From contig CAWGQE010000003.1 of the NCBI GenBank assembly GCA_963824705.1, positions 1,302,001 through 1,366,000 of the forward strand: a DNA stretch of 64,000 bases, written 5' to 3'. The translations under genes were made by a program, and so were the position numbers. Positions 7,330 to 14,689 of the stretch are shown here, piece after piece; position 1 is the first letter of the stretch, and each line of letters begins with the position of its first letter. Under the pieces are notes generated by a model. That model was not told where the DNA came from and did not search any database. It saw nothing but the letters and a program-made list of their open reading frames with translations. The stretch is from VRUE01 sp963824705. GTDB lineage: Bacteria; Actinomycetota; Thermoleophilia; Solirubrobacterales; 70-9.

Positions 7330-8247
7330 ATGGGACTGACTGACGACCAGAGAGCCCTGCTCCGCCTGCTCGCGCAGCGGGAGGAGGGCTACGAGGACAT
7401 CGCGGCGCTGAAGGGGCTCAGCGTCGAGCAGGTGCGAGCTGAAGTGAAAGATGCCCTGGCGGAGATGCAGGCCGCAGGCGAGACGCCGCCCCCTCTGCCA
7501 CCTCCGCCGTCGGCCGAGGTGGAGAAGCCTGCCGCGGAGCCGACGGCGGCGGCGGTAGAGGCAAAGGAGGCCCCGGATCCCCCCGCACCGCCTCCACCCT
7601 CCCCCGAGCCGAAGGCGCCGGCGAAGAAGCCGGCGAGCAAGCCATCGCGCCCCACGATGCCCGCCGAGCGGCGGCGCCTAGTCCTGCTGACCGGCGGCGC
7701 CCTCGCGGTCGTGGCCGTGGTCCTGGCGGCAATCGCGATCTTCGGCGGCGGCTCCGACTCCAGTTCCAGCCCCCCAGAAGCTTCCGGAGCCGCAACCGAA
7801 ACCGCCGCGGCCGAAAGCGGCAAGCTCACGCAGGCGGTGCTCGAACCCGCCGACGGCAGCGATGCGAGTGGCCGGGCCATCTTCGGTCGGCTCAAGAAGG
7901 AAATCGTCCTGCAGGTGACCGGCGAAGGGCTGCAGCCGACCGAAAAGGGCCAGTCCTACATCGTCTGGCTCTACCGCTCGCCGAAACTCGCGCTGCGGGT
8001 CGGCAGCGTCGGCGTCGACGAATCCGGCCGCCTCGGCGCGCGCTTCTCGATTCCAGCCGAACTGCTCGCCTACGTCGCCAGCGGTGCCTTCGACCAGATC
8101 TACGTCTCCCGCACCGAGGACGCCGCCTACCAGCAGGAGGTCGCGCAAGCTAAGAAGAACAAGTCCTTACCTCGCTACACCGGCGAAACGGTCCTAACCG
8201 GCGAAATCACCGGCCCCATCGCCAAAGGAAGCACCGGAGGCGGTTGA
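7330..8247 (+). CDS. Sigma-region-4-like HTH fused to a membrane-anchored RskA-like domain
   Basis: 305 residues. Residues about 1-45 (LTDDQRALLRLLAQREEGYEDIAALKGLSVEQVRAEV) read like the helix-turn-helix of sigma-70 region 4. A long Pro/Ala/Glu/Lys linker follows (about 50-110), then basic AERRR and one membrane helix (about 116-138, ending IFGGG). A Ser/Ala linker leads to an outside domain of about 130 residues resembling the C-terminal domain of anti-sigma-K factor RskA: LEPADGSDASGRAIFGRL and YIVWLYRSPKLALRVGSV. The N-terminus would be cytosolic and the RskA-like domain extracytoplasmic, suggesting envelope sensing linked directly to DNA or polymerase. I see no separate sigma factor gene nearby. 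The C-terminus is followed after two bases by a family A element. Confidence 0.75.
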   Translation: MGLTDDQRALLRLLAQREEGYEDIAALKGLSVEQVRAEVKDALAEMQAAGETPPPLPPPPSAEVEKPAAEPTAAAVEAKEAPDPPAPPPPSPEPKAPAKKPASKPSRPTMPAERRRLVLLTGGALAVVAVVLAAIAIFGGGSDSSSSPPEASGAATETAAAESGKLTQAVLEPADGSDASGRAIFGRLKKEIVLQVTGEGLQPTEKGQSYIVWLYRSPKLALRVGSVGVDESGRLGARFSIPAELLAYVASGAFDQIYVSRTEDAAYQQEVAQAKKNKSLPRYTGETVLTGEITGPIAKGSTGGG

Positions 8248-8249
8248 GT

Positions 8250-8363
8250 GACCCCATCTCGGTAGGGGTGGAACGTCTTGTACTTTTTGGTCGACAGCAA
8301 CGGGCGCCAGCCTAACTGCGGTCCATCCAAAAAGTTAAGTGGAACTCCTACCGAGATGGGGTC
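8250..8363 (+). repeat. Family A palindromic element, copy 2
   Basis: Arms GACCCCATCTCGGTAGGGGT (8250-8269) and 8344-8363 pair over 20 bp with one wobble. The core reads GGAACGTCTTGTACTTTTT, then CGGGCGCCAGC, then AAAAAGTTAAGTGGA. It begins two bases after the RskA-like gene stop. The convergent flavoprotein gene runs 29 nt into it and uses a TAA inside it (8335-8337). Confidence 0.85.
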
Positions 8364-9993
8364 TTGGGGAGGGAAGCAACTTGCCTGGGTTCATGATCCC
8401 AGCTGGATCTAGCTGCTCCTTGATGGCTTGTAGGACGTCAAGGCCGGTGTCGCCGACCTCGGCCTGCATGTAAGGGGCGTGGTCGGTCCCGACGGCGTGA
8501 TGGTGGGTGATCGTGCCTCCGGTTGCGACGATCGCCTCCGAGGCGGCGCGCTTGACCGCTTGCCACTGCTCGATCTCCTCGCCCCGCCGCGAGCGGGAGA
8601 TGAAGGTGAAGTAGAGCGAGGCGCCGTCGGCGTAGGCATGGGAGAGATGACAGAAGGCGAGTCCGGGGGTGCCCTGGGCGGCGAGCGCGCCGCGGATCGC
8701 GGCCGCTACGGCCGCGTGAAGCTCGTGCAGTCGCGACCAGGTGTGCGAGGTCTCGAGCGTCTCCACCATCGCCCCCATGCCCATCAGCGTGTCGCGCAGA
8801 TAGGGCCCCTGGTAGCGCCCGTGCTCCCAGGAGCGCCCAGCCCCCTGGCCGAGGTAGGCGGCGCCGCCGCGGCGCAGGGCTCGCACCGCGAGGGCGCGGC
8901 GGCGGGCGACGGACTCCTCGTCCCCCTCGAAGCCGACGACGACCAGGCAGCCGCCACGCTTGCGGCGCAGGCCGAGGTAGCCGCCGAAGAGGGTCCCGGT
9001 TAGCCCGCGCGGACCGGAGAGCGCCAGCGAGACCTCGGTCTCCTCCTCGTCGGAGACGCGGATCACGTCAGGAAGCCCAGGGCCCTGCGCAAGCGCTCGC
9101 ACAATCTCTGCCCCCGCCTCGAAGCTCTCGGCGATCCAGGCCTCGTAGCGGCGTACGCTCGGCAGCGCGCGTACGCGCACAGTGATGTCTGGGATCACCC
9201 CAAAGGTCCCCTCCGAGCCGACCACGACCTCGCGCAGCGCCGGGCCGGCGGCGGTGTGGGGAGTCTCCAAGGTGCGCAGGTCGCCGGCCGGAGCGATCAG
9301 CCGCACCGAGCTGACCAGAGAATCGAAGCGACCGTAACCGCTGGAAGCCTGGCCGGCGGAACGGGTGGCCGCGAAGCCGCCGATCGTCGCGTACTCGAAC
9401 GACTGCGGGAAGTGACCGAGGACGACACCCTCGGCGTTGAGCGCTGCTTCTGCCTCGGGGCCACGCAGGCCTGCACCGAGCCGGGCGGTGAGCGATCGCC
9501 GGTCAACCTCAACCTCCCGCAGACGGCCGAGGTCGAGGCTGACCAGACGCGAGTGCGGACCGCGCAGCGGCGCAACTCCACCGACGACGCTGGTGCCGCC
9601 GCCATAGGGGACGACGGCGATTCCCTCCGCCACGCAGATCTCCAGCACGCGCCGCACCGCGTCGGCATCGGCCGGCAGGAGAACGGCATCGGGCGCTGCG
9701 TCCAGCCGCCCTCCTCGCAAGCGGGCTAAATCGGCATAGCCGCAACCGGTGGCGTGGCGGATCCGGTCCTCGGCTCCGGTGAAGACGTTCGCCTCGCCAA
9801 CCGCGTCGATCAGCCCCTGCGGCAGCGACTCGGCCTCGGGCAGCTCGAACCGCTCCAGCTCCGCCGCCAGCGGCCAAGGCTCCAGCTCCCCCACCCGCTC
9901 GCGCAGCACAGCCAGCGCCTCGCCGTCAAGCTCCGGCTCAACCGCCGGGTCCCCCCACCCCCACCACTTGGAGTCTCGGCGAGGGCGACTCAT
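8335..9993 (-). CDS. FAD-binding oxidase resembling alkyldihydroxyacetonephosphate synthase
   Basis: 552 residues from ATG 9993 (MSRPRRDSKWWGWGD). The VAO-type FAD domain is plain: AVLLPADADAVRRVLEIC, VVPYGGGTSVVGGV, then GHFPQSFEYATIGGFAATRS, which is strongly reminiscent of alkyl-DHAP synthase, the enzyme that exchanges the acyl chain of acyl-DHAP for a fatty alcohol in ether-lipid synthesis. The C-terminus has the His-rich ITHHHAVGTDHAPY and ends LDPAGIMNPGKLLP. The last ten or so residues and the stop codon are encoded by a family A element, so the native end was probably near GKLLP. The start codon touches another family A element whose arm carries GGAGGAG, the only visible ribosome site. 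Another glycolate-oxidase-type function remains possible. Confidence 0.83.
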   Translation of the reverse strand: MSRPRRDSKWWGWGDPAVEPELDGEALAVLRERVGELEPWPLAAELERFELPEAESLPQGLIDAVGEANVFTGAEDRIRHATGCGYADLARLRGGRLDAAPDAVLLPADADAVRRVLEICVAEGIAVVPYGGGTSVVGGVAPLRGPHSRLVSLDLGRLREVEVDRRSLTARLGAGLRGPEAEAALNAEGVVLGHFPQSFEYATIGGFAATRSAGQASSGYGRFDSLVSSVRLIAPAGDLRTLETPHTAAGPALREVVVGSEGTFGVIPDITVRVRALPSVRRYEAWIAESFEAGAEIVRALAQGPGLPDVIRVSDEEETEVSLALSGPRGLTGTLFGGYLGLRRKRGGCLVVVGFEGDEESVARRRALAVRALRRGGAAYLGQGAGRSWEHGRYQGPYLRDTLMGMGAMVETLETSHTWSRLHELHAAVAAAIRGALAAQGTPGLAFCHLSHAYADGASLYFTFISRSRRGEEIEQWQAVKRAASEAIVATGGTITHHHAVGTDHAPYMQAEVGDTGLDVLQAIKEQLDPAGIMNPGKLLPSPRPHLGRSST

Positions 9994-10109
9994 CGACTCC
10001 TCCCGGTAGGGCTGAAACGTCTTGTACTTTTTCGTCGCATGCCCTTCGGGCACCAGCCCAACCGCGCCCCACCGAAAAAGTTAAGTGGAAGCCCTACCGG
10101 GAGGAGTCG
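9994..10109 (+). repeat. Family A palindromic element, copy 3, abutting a start codon
   Basis: Arms CGACTCCTCCCGGTAGGGCT (9994-10013) and AGCCCTACCGGGAGGAGTCG (10090-10109) are perfectly complementary over 20 bp. The core is GAAACGTCTTGTACTTTTT, then CGGGCACCAGC, then AAAAAGTTAAGTGGA. It fills the whole gap between the SRPBCC stop (10115) and the flavoprotein ATG (9993). Read on the minus strand the element ends GGGAGGAGTCG directly before ATG, so the Shine-Dalgarno is part of the stem. Confidence 0.87.
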
Positions 10110-10114
10110 CATCA

Positions 10115-10576
10115 TCACCGCGAGCCTCCAAACGCCGCTTCAAGACCATCAAGCGCCTGGTCGAGGATCTTGCGCTGGCCACCGCGCATCATCGGCGAGC
10201 CCAAGCGCGACATGCCGCGCAGCTTCTGGTCGGAGGTGAGGCTGACCACGGTCCCATCCTCGTCGCTGTGCAGCCCGATCTCGACCACCGAGCTGCGCAG
10301 ATGCCTTTCGAAGGGGCTGCCGGCGAGCTGCTGCTCCCAGACGTAGCGCTCGCCCTCGGCCGAGCTGAGACAGCGATAGTCGGCACGGACCCCGCGCCCT
10401 TCGGCCGTCTCCAGGACCTTGGTCCACTGGCTGCGCTTGCCCTCGGGCTTGCGATCGACGCTCTCGACGCGGCTCGTCCGCGGCCACCAGCGCGGCAGGC
10501 TGTAGGGGTCGGAGATCAGCCCCCAGACCTCCTCGACGGGGGCGGCGACGGTCCGCCGACGGGTCACACGGGGCAC
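10115..10576 (-). CDS. SRPBCC (START-like) family protein
   Basis: 153 residues of the polyketide cyclase/START-like fold: MPRVTRRRTVAAPVEEVWGLISDPYSLPRWWPRTSRVE is the common N-terminal pattern of first strand, helix and PRWWP. It ends with a long helix MSRLGSPMMRGGQRKILDQALDGLEAAF. These proteins bind hydrophobic ligands in a cavity; some are cyclases or dehydrases and many have no known role. No ligand can be predicted. It lies on the same strand upstream of the flavoprotein with only a family A element between, and 12 nt downstream of the ftsR-like gene stop, so it could belong to the same transcript. Confidence 0.82.
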   Translation of the reverse strand: MPRVTRRRTVAAPVEEVWGLISDPYSLPRWWPRTSRVESVDRKPEGKRSQWTKVLETAEGRGVRADYRCLSSAEGERYVWEQQLAGSPFERHLRSSVVEIGLHSDEDGTVVSLTSDQKLRGMSRLGSPMMRGGQRKILDQALDGLEAAFGGSR

Positions 10577-10588
10577 CGGGCCGGCCGC

Positions 10589-11332
10589 TCAGTCCCCGGC
10601 AAGGCGGCGGAGATCTCTGACCAGCAGCAGGTGCTTGAGGTGGCTGACGGTCGCCGCCAGGCTCTCCAGGCTCTCCAATGCCTCCTTGCGGCGCTCGGGA
10701 TTGCGCGAGCGCAGCGACGGCCCGAGCAGGGCTTCCAGCAGGTTGGCCTCGCGATCGGCGGAGGAGCGGAAGACGCGCAGGTTGCGGGCGCCGACGCCGA
10801 CCCGCGAGAGCTCGTTGGCGGCGCGGACGATCTCGCGATCGGTCTCGTCGTAGGCGGCTTTGCCGTCGCGTTTTTCGGGCTGGACGATGCCGAAGTTCTC
10901 GAGCTCGGCGATCAGCTCGGAGCGGGCGCCCGTCTCCTCGATCACCTCCTCCAGCGTCAGGTACGCGCTCGAGGTATTGACGAGGATTGCCCGTCGCACG
11001 GTGCCGGCCGTCGGCCGTCGGTCGCCGCTGCCGGCGCCGAGGTCGATGTCGCCACCGGCGGCGAGCTCCTGGCGGATCACCCGCAGCGGCAGGAACTCAT
11101 CGCGCTGCAGGCGCAGGATCGTGCGCAGGCGCTCGACGTCGGACTGGCTGTAGAGGCGGTAGCCGCCCTGGGTGCGGCGCGGGGTCAGCAGCTTCTGATC
11201 CTCGAGGTAGCGGATCTTCGAGATCGAGATGTCGTCGAACTCGTTCTCGAGAATCTTGCATACGGCGCCGATCGTCAGCGCCTTGCGGGGCCGCGAGTCG
11301 CGCTGGCGAACCTGCTGCTCGGACACTGCCAC
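10589..11332 (-). CDS. ftsR: MerR-family regulator resembling FtsR
   Basis: 247 residues from GTG 11332 (a second GTG at 11326 is also possible; AGGAG lies 5 nt before the first). The N-terminal winged HTH has the MerR signature: LTIGAVCKILENEF, KIRYLEDQKLLTPRRTQGGYRLYSQSDVERLRTILRLQRDEFLPL. The longer C-terminal part (about 100-247) is helical and matches the layout of actinobacterial FtsR, a MerR-like activator of cell-division genes. The gene follows the GarA-like FHA gene by 8 nt, the same order as garA and ftsR in mycobacteria and corynebacteria. No metal-binding cysteine pattern of the metal-sensing MerR branch is seen. Confidence 0.82.
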   Translation of the reverse strand: MAVSEQQVRQRDSRPRKALTIGAVCKILENEFDDISISKIRYLEDQKLLTPRRTQGGYRLYSQSDVERLRTILRLQRDEFLPLRVIRQELAAGGDIDLGAGSGDRRPTAGTVRRAILVNTSSAYLTLEEVIEETGARSELIAELENFGIVQPEKRDGKAAYDETDREIVRAANELSRVGVGARNLRVFRSSADREANLLEALLGPSLRSRNPERRKEALESLESLAATVSHLKHLLLVRDLRRLAGD

Positions 11333-11340
11333 GGGGTCTC

Positions 11341-11814
11341 CTACTTCTCCAGGTAGCTCAGCTTGTACTTGCCGACCTGGATCTCGTCGCCGTCGGCAAG
11401 GCGGTGGGACTCGATCCGGCGCCTGTTCACGTAGGTGCCGTTGAGCGAGCCGAGGTCGTCGATGTAGAAGCCATCGCGACGGTGCACGAGCAGGGCGTGG
11501 TTGCGGGAGACGGTGACGTCGTCGAGGAAGACGCCCGCGTCGGGGCTGCGGCCGATGCTGACCCGGTCCTCGGTCACGGTGAAGCTCTCCCCGGCCCGGC
11601 CGCCACCGGAGCGGATGACCAACGCCGCGCCGCTCTCCTCGAGGACCTCGTCGATGTCGATCGGCTGCATCTCGCCGGTTTCGTCGACGGTGTAGGTCAT
11701 CGTCGTCGGTTCGTCCTCGCCGTCTTTGGGCCCGCCGAGATAGGCACCGCACTTCTGGCAGTAGTTGGCGCCCTCGGGGTTGACGAAACCGCACTCCGGA
11801 CAGTGGATGGCCAT
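11341..11814 (-). CDS. garA: GarA-like FHA-domain protein with N-terminal zinc ribbon
   Basis: 157 residues from ATG 11814. The N-terminus carries a zinc ribbon CPECG...CQKCG (about residues 5-22). A short threonine-bearing segment EDEPTTMTYTVDE follows, where Thr37-Thr38 sit like the phosphorylated threonine pair of GarA/OdhI. The FHA domain is complete: VSIGRSPDAGVFLDD, VSRNHALLV, DLGSLNGTYVNRRRI. In mycobacteria and corynebacteria this protein, switched by Ser/Thr kinases, restrains 2-oxoglutarate dehydrogenase and regulates glutamate metabolism; the same role is inferred here. The extra zinc ribbon is unlike textbook GarA. Next to ftsR, as in other actinobacteria. Confidence 0.8.
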   Translation of the reverse strand: MAIHCPECGFVNPEGANYCQKCGAYLGGPKDGEDEPTTMTYTVDETGEMQPIDIDEVLEESGAALVIRSGGGRAGESFTVTEDRVSIGRSPDAGVFLDDVTVSRNHALLVHRRDGFYIDDLGSLNGTYVNRRRIESHRLADGDEIQVGKYKLSYLEK

Positions 11815-11831
11815 CGGATCCGCTCCCAGCC

Positions 11832-12101
11832 TCAGGCGGCTGCGTCGTCCTCGGGTGGGCTCTGCGCCTTGCCGGCGAGGATGTCGGTCAGCTGGGCGAC
11901 GTCGTCGCCGGAGATCAGCGAGTCGCCGCTTTCGTGCTTGTGGCGCAGCCGGTTGACCAGCTCGGCACGCAGGATGTCGATCTTGCCGTGCAGAACCCGG
12001 CGCTTGTAGGAGATCTCGTTCTCCTCGGTGGTGAGCTTGTCGATCAGATCCTTCAGCTCTTCGTCGCTGAGCGAACCGAGATCGGGAAAGGTGTCCTCCA
12101 T
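11832..12101 (-). CDS. Small helical protein resembling anti-sigma factor RsiG
   Basis: 89 residues: an acidic N-terminus (FPDLGSLSDEELKDLIDKLT), a long amphipathic helix region to about residue 58, then an acidic, Ala-rich disordered tail. Residues EENEISYKRRVLHGKIDILR fit the c-di-GMP-binding pattern I recall for RsiG, E(x3)S(x2)R(x3)Q(x3)D, except that the Q position is H. RsiG binds sigma WhiG together with c-di-GMP in streptomycetes; Rubrobacter has a related single-motif form. The gene is the first of a tight run with garA (17 nt) and ftsR, and its ATG has AAGGAGCAAG just upstream. Alternative: an unrelated coiled-coil protein. Confidence 0.6.
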   Translation of the reverse strand: MEDTFPDLGSLSDEELKDLIDKLTTEENEISYKRRVLHGKIDILRAELVNRLRHKHESGDSLISGDDVAQLTDILAGKAQSPPEDDAAA

Positions 12102-12191
12102 CTTGCTCCTTGATCGGGAGACCTTCGCCTCCGTTGGCCGCGGAGAGCAATTATAGGTCGCTCAGCCGAAGGTTCAACTCCAGGTTGAAGG

Positions 12192-12851
12192 TTATGGATC
12201 CTGGGCGGCGCCTTGCGCCTTGCGTTCGCGCACCGTGCGCACCCCCGTCTGGGCGTAGAGCACGGTGGCGAGGATCGCCAGGGCGACCCCGACGATCAGC
12301 AGCGCCGCCGGGACCCAGCCGGCGAAGACGAGGGCGAAGAAGATGCCGCCCATGATCGGGAAGACGGAGATCCGGCCCGGCCAGTTGACCGCTATCTCGA
12401 CCCCGTGGCGCAGCCCGTACTGGGCGAGCAGCAGCATCGCCACCTCGCGGACGACGAGCAGGGCCAGCGCCCAGCGCGGCAGCAGCTCGAAGTGCCAGCA
12501 GACAATCGCGCCGGAGAGGATCGTGAGGCGGTCGATCAGCGGGTCGAGCATCGCTCCCAGGCGGCTGTACTGGCCGGTGACCCGGGCGAGGAAGCCGTCG
12601 AGGTAGTCGCCCGCCGCGATCAGCCAGAAAATCGTCGCCGAGGCGACAGTGCGGCCGTCGCCCGATTCGAAGGCGAGGTAGAGAAATGCCGGCAGCCCGG
12701 CAAGGCGCAGGTAGCCGACCAGGTTGGGCAGCGTCCAGGGATTGAGCGGTTCGCCCTCCCGCGTCTGCTTCGGCGCCGGGCCGCTGCGGTCGAGGCCGAA
12801 GAGTCGGCGGATGCGGCCACGCCCGAAGGGGGCCGCCTCAGGCATCCTCAC
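12192..12851 (-). CDS. CDP-alcohol phosphatidyltransferase (PgsA-like)
   Basis: 219 residues, membrane-embedded. The CDP-alcohol phosphotransferase signature D(x2)DG(x2)AR(x8)G(x3)D(x3)D is present in full as DYLDGFLAR...GAMLDPLID (about residues 82-107). Several hydrophobic helices follow. Such enzymes join a CDP-diacylglycerol to an alcohol phosphate; phosphatidylglycerophosphate synthase is the likeliest role but cardiolipin or inositol-phosphate synthesis cannot be excluded. The ATG at 12851 overlaps the proS end by 14 nt; a second Met at 12845 is an alternative. The first 25 residues are basic. It shares a strand and probably a transcript with proS. Confidence 0.85.
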   Translation of the reverse strand: MRMPEAAPFGRGRIRRLFGLDRSGPAPKQTREGEPLNPWTLPNLVGYLRLAGLPAFLYLAFESGDGRTVASATIFWLIAAGDYLDGFLARVTGQYSRLGAMLDPLIDRLTILSGAIVCWHFELLPRWALALLVVREVAMLLLAQYGLRHGVEIAVNWPGRISVFPIMGGIFFALVFAGWVPAALLIVGVALAILATVLYAQTGVRTVRERKAQGAAQDP

Positions 12852-14526
12852 CTTGCAGCAGGGCGATGGCCCGCTCGCCGGCCTCGCCGACCGGCAGCTC
12901 GTGCTCGGCCCCGCTCGCTCGCTCGCTCGCCTCGACCACTCCCTTGGCGAGGCCGCGCCGTCCGACGACGACGCGCAACGGGCAGCCGAGCAGCTCGGCG
13001 TCGGTCAGCTTCTCCCCGGGACCGGCGTCGCGATCGTCGTAGAGGACCTCCGCCCCACCCTCGCGCAGCGCCGCGTAGAGCTCATCGGCCGCCTCGCGCT
13101 CGGGCTCGCCGGCCTTGGCGAGGGAGACGAGCTGCACCTGCCAGGGAGCCAGGGCGGCGGGCCAGACGATGCCACGCTCGTCGGCCCCCTGCTCGATCGC
13201 CGCGGCGACGATTCGCGCCGGTCCGATCCCGTAGCTGCCCATCACGATAGGTCGCTCGACTCCGTTCTCGTCGAGGTAGGTGGCACCGAGCGGCTCCGTG
13301 TAGCGGGTGCCGAGCTTGAAGATGTTGCCGACCTCGATCGCCGGCTCGATCTCGATCGTGCCGCCCCCCGGAGCCGTGTCGCCGGCCTCGACCGAGCGCA
13401 CATCCAGCTCCTCGAACTCGAAGTCCCGGCCCGGCCTGACACCGCGCAGGTGAGTGTCGGCCTCGTTGGCGCCGGCGACGAAGGAATCGCCCTGGATCGC
13501 CGCATCCTTGACGATCGGGACGCTCGCTCCGACTGGGCCGATGAACCCGACCGGGCCAAGCTCGGCCTCGATCTCCTCGGCACCCGCCGGTCGGAAGCCG
13601 GCGCCGAGCGCGTTGCGCAGCTTGATCTCGTTGAGGCGGTGGTCGCCGCGGAGCAGGACGAGCACCATGCCGCGCCCCTCGACCACGACCGGCATCGCCT
13701 TGATCAGCGCGCCGCTGGGCAGGCCCAGCGAGCCGGCGACCTCCTCGACCGTGGTCAGCCCGGGCGTCTCCACCCGCTGTGGCGCATCCAGCGGCGGGGG
13801 CAGGTCGACTGGCTGCGGCTCGGCCGAGGCGATCTCGACGTTTGCCGCATAACCCTGGGCCAGCGCGACCTCATTCTCGCCGGCGGCGCAGGGTGCCATG
13901 TACTCGTGGGCGGCGGAGCCGCCCATCATGCCGACGTCGGACTCGACCCGATACCAGCGCAGGCCGCATCGGTCGAAGATCCGCCGGTAGGCCTCGCTCT
14001 GCACCTCGTAGGAACGGGCCAGACCCTCCTCGTCGCGGTCGAAGGAGTAGGCGTCCTTCATCGCGAACTCGCGCGTGCGCAGGACGCCGGCGCGCGGCCG
14101 CGGCTCGTCGCGCTCCTTGGTCTGGATCTGGAACAGCATCTTCGGCAGGTCGCGATACGAGCGGACCTCGCGGGCGACGTGGCCGGTGAGGCACTCCTCG
14201 GCCGTCATCGCAAGCACCATCTCGGCGCCCTTACGGTCTTCGAGCTTGAACAGCTCGTCGATCGCGTAGCGGCCCGTCTTCTTCCACGGCTCGGCGGGCT
14301 GCAGGATCGGCATCAGCAGCTCCTGGCAGCCGATCGCCTCCATCTCCTCGCGCACGATCGCCTCTGCCTTGCGCTCGACCCGCAGCCCCGCCGGCAGATA
14401 GGTCCAGAGCCCCGCCCCGACCTGCCGGATGAGCCCCGCCCGAACCATCAGCTTGTGCGATACAGCCTCGGCATCCGAGGGCGGGTCCTTCAGGGTCGGA
14501 ATGAAGCTCTGGCTGAGACGCGTCAC
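12838..14526 (-). CDS. proS: Prolyl-tRNA synthetase
   Basis: Charges tRNA-Pro. 562 residues from GTG 14526, chosen because TRLSQSFIPTLKD is the family's first conserved block; an ATG 18 nt upstream (14544) is also in frame. Class II motifs are visible: GLWTYLPAGLRVERKAEAIVREE (motif 1 region), RDLPKMLFQIQTKERDEPRPRAG (motif 2) and VMGSYGIGPARIVAAAIEQ (motif 3). The large bacterial editing insertion (about 220-400) is present, so this is the long bacterial ProRS type. The C-terminal anticodon-binding domain holds APWQVQLVSLAKAG and LLGCPLRVVVGRRGLAKG. It follows ispG on the same strand after a junction with a strong palindrome. Confidence 0.95.
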   Translation of the reverse strand: MTRLSQSFIPTLKDPPSDAEAVSHKLMVRAGLIRQVGAGLWTYLPAGLRVERKAEAIVREEMEAIGCQELLMPILQPAEPWKKTGRYAIDELFKLEDRKGAEMVLAMTAEECLTGHVAREVRSYRDLPKMLFQIQTKERDEPRPRAGVLRTREFAMKDAYSFDRDEEGLARSYEVQSEAYRRIFDRCGLRWYRVESDVGMMGGSAAHEYMAPCAAGENEVALAQGYAANVEIASAEPQPVDLPPPLDAPQRVETPGLTTVEEVAGSLGLPSGALIKAMPVVVEGRGMVLVLLRGDHRLNEIKLRNALGAGFRPAGAEEIEAELGPVGFIGPVGASVPIVKDAAIQGDSFVAGANEADTHLRGVRPGRDFEFEELDVRSVEAGDTAPGGGTIEIEPAIEVGNIFKLGTRYTEPLGATYLDENGVERPIVMGSYGIGPARIVAAAIEQGADERGIVWPAALAPWQVQLVSLAKAGEPEREAADELYAALREGGAEVLYDDRDAGPGEKLTDAELLGCPLRVVVGRRGLAKGVVEASERASGAEHELPVGEAGERAIALLQGEDA

Positions 14527-14598
14527 TGCAGGAAACCTATCCACTAGTCGGGCGGACAGTGGTCGACAGCACGTTTACCTTCGGCGGGCGGGTCCTGT

Positions 14599-14670
14599 CA
14601 CGGCGGCCCTCCCCCATGTGCTCGGACGCGCTTCGCGCGCCCTCCGCTATGGGGGTCCCCCGCCGCCGTG
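14599..14670. repeat. Two-part palindrome between ispG and proS
   Basis: CACGGCGGC (from 14599) pairs with GCCGCCGTG (to 14670), and CCCCCAT (to 14617) pairs with ATGGGGG (from 14649), separated by a small asymmetric internal loop. The apex contains CGCG-CTT-CGCG. The element begins about 19 nt past the ispG stop in the direction of transcription. No T-tract follows. A transcription end or RNA-stability hairpin for ispG is plausible. Confidence 0.65.
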
Positions 14671-14689
14671 CCACCCACCCGAGGGAGGC

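Noticed and set aside
7501..7660. Pro-rich stretch in the RskA-like protein as a frameshift artefact
   Set aside because: The frame is continuous from a good HTH to a good membrane helix; Pro/Ala/Glu/Lys linkers are common at this place in membrane-tethered regulators.
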